Positions 58,270 through 64,000 of a stretch of DNA of 64,000 bases are shown piece by piece (positions within the stretch are counted from its first letter, which is position 1; every line of letters begins with the position of its first letter). The translations under genes were made by a program, and so were the position numbers. Below the pieces are notes generated by a model. It was given only the letters and a program-made list of their open reading frames with translations, had not been told where the DNA came from and did not search any database. This stretch comes from Pisaster brevispinus (taxonomy: Eukaryota; Echinodermata; Asteroidea; Forcipulatida; Asteriidae), in NCBI GenBank assembly GCA_023634235.1, contig JAMKCF010000009.1, forward strand, positions 3,782,001 to 3,846,000, read 5' to 3'.

Positions 58270-59162
58270 TAGAGCGGCAAACAAAAAATAAATGCAAGTG
58301 GTTTTGATCTAAAACTGATGCTTTCATTGTAATATTAGGCCTAGCAAAATACCCGAGGGGATTTTCTTGAAGGAGGGGAGGATCGAACGGAGGCGGTTCA
58401 TCACGAGAATGCGATTTTTTTTCCCATTATAGTTGTCTAACAGTAACAGTTGATCATTCTTTTCTTTTTAACTGTTGGCGTATATCTTTAATAACATTTG
58501 TTATCTGATAAAAAATAAATTAAACAATTGTACCTTTCCTATTAACGGGATTTTCACCTTATTCTTAAAAAGATACATATGTGGGGGCCATAGGAACAGC
58601 TGTGAGTTTGATAGCATTGTGTAAGGAACCACGTCTTTATTTCAACACCGGCGTCGTCCCAAATACAATTTTGACAGCAATTTGGTCAATAAGAATAACA
58701 ACGGGAACAAAAAACCAACCACGTTATAGTTTTTCAACAGCCCCTTAATTGACTTTCGTGGCTTGATGTTAGACGGTCGTTGCGTGCGGCACGGCGTCAC
58801 TCAAACGTGTTTTCGGTAGGGTTATTTGAAAGCTCCCCCCAATATTCGTTCGGAATAATTATTGATCCCAGGCGATGGATGGAAAATCGATATTTTATAT
58901 AACGTCCCCATAAAAGACATGGAAAACTGGAACTGGTCACACTTGTGACTATGGATGTCAGGACCGCGAGAGGGCGGGCCTTAATATTTAGTGTGCGCTT
59001 GACAGAACTTGAAAACTGATACGTTTTGCATAAATTCGAATGTTTTATTATCATCAAGACAATTAAAGACAACAATATGGTTACAATAACAAAGTTTCCA
59101 AAATATTAGAGGATACCACTGTACACATTTGAAGAGATTGGCTTATCACTTACTTTTAAATG

Positions 59163-59168
59163 TTTATT
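59163..59168 (-). promoter_or_regulatory. candidate polyadenylation signal, CaM-4
   Basis: TTTATT on the plus strand (AATAAA on minus) lies about 650 bases past the CaM-4 stop in an AT-rich stretch. Motif match only. Confidence 0.3.
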
Positions 59169-59820
59169 ATTTTTTTATTCTTCTAGGTTTGGTTGAAAAT
59201 CTTTTGCTTGAGTTTCTGATGGCTTCAGTATAAATGTTTTCAGTGAAAAAAACTTTTAGTGTTGTGTTTTTTAACACAACAATATTTGATTTGTCTCCAT
59301 ATTTCAAAATAGGTGATCATATTGATGGGTATAGTTTCAGTGATTTTAGAACAAGGTGTAAGTGGGAACTGCTACCAAAGGTACAGTGGAACATTTAAGC
59401 CAACTTAAATAGTGTTATCTTCAGGAAATTGACTAATTACCTGTTAATTACTGAGCCAGCACATGCAGCCAGCCAGTGCACATTTCAAAGCAAAACAAAA
59501 AGTGTAACTTTGCCAAAAACGTATCATTGAAAGTGTCAGCGATTAAGTCATGTGATGGATGCATTTGCTGAAAACTAATTGGACTGAGACCGAGACATGG
59601 TATCAATTTTTCGTCATGAAATAGGACAACTTACCAAGAATCTGTGTGAGTTAAAACTCAAAACCGGAATTATGTTAAACACGATTAATGACAACAAACA
59701 GTAGTTGGTAAAACAATAATCCACAAGTATCTGGTTTTTGAGCAAATATACTTTGGTGGATTACAGTGGTCCCAGAAAGGCAGGTATAGTGGTGTCATTA
59801 GACAAGTAAAGTGTCTATGC

Positions 59821-64000
<4,180 letters not shown>

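Larger units (their letters stand above)
56763..59820. other. spacer between CaM-3 start and CaM-4 end
   Basis: Expected to hold the CaM-3 promoter (just above 56763, with a MITE at 56958) and the CaM-4 3' UTR. Simple repeats lie at 57958 and a poly-G run at 58248. No other gene seen. Confidence 0.6.

Overview
This is a eukaryotic (animal) window: AT-rich, with long non-coding stretches, GT-AG introns, and abundant SINE, LINE, MITE and microsatellite sequence. No prokaryotic operon, rRNA gene or CRISPR array is visible. The calmodulin C-terminus ending in TSK is the common invertebrate form. The repeat content (tRNA-derived SINEs, short palindromic elements with a GGGGCCGATTTCAC end, a Penelope-like element) suggests a marine invertebrate deuterostome, perhaps an echinoderm. 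That assignment is a low-confidence inference.

Layout. Positions 1-6.9 kb hold no convincing gene, only repeats and one or two unassigned ORFs. On the minus strand, 6951-16361 carries an 8-exon gene for a 348-residue beta-propeller-like protein with an FG-GAP-like C-terminal repeat. Its exons were joined by hand and keep one open frame. The spacer 16.4-19.9 kb contains a 7-bp minisatellite.

From 19.9 kb to the right edge lies a cluster of four calmodulin genes. CaM-1 (19877-26145) and CaM-2 (32065-40517) are on the plus strand. CaM-3 (48131-56762) and CaM-4 (59821 to beyond 62606, 5' part outside the window) are on the minus strand, so the two pairs converge. CaM-1, CaM-2 and CaM-3 each have the same six exons, a lone ATG, then 31, 144, 127, 116 and 29 bp, encoding 149 residues. 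CaM-4 shows its last two exons.

The long internal calmodulin exons are nearly identical in DNA between copies (about 4 differences in 144 bp), while introns and the short exons have diverged. This fits exon-limited gene conversion or strong constraint. The protein differences lie mainly at the two ends and in a few EF-hand loop positions, so the cluster makes canonical calmodulin plus close variants.

Introns and spacers are filled by mobile DNA. Examples are a Penelope-like retroelement with inverted terminal repeats and a broken YVDD motif inside the last CaM-4 intron, several MITE families with inverted termini, LINE 3' ends, and an unusual palindromic repeat block rich in GGCGGCCGCC at the right edge.
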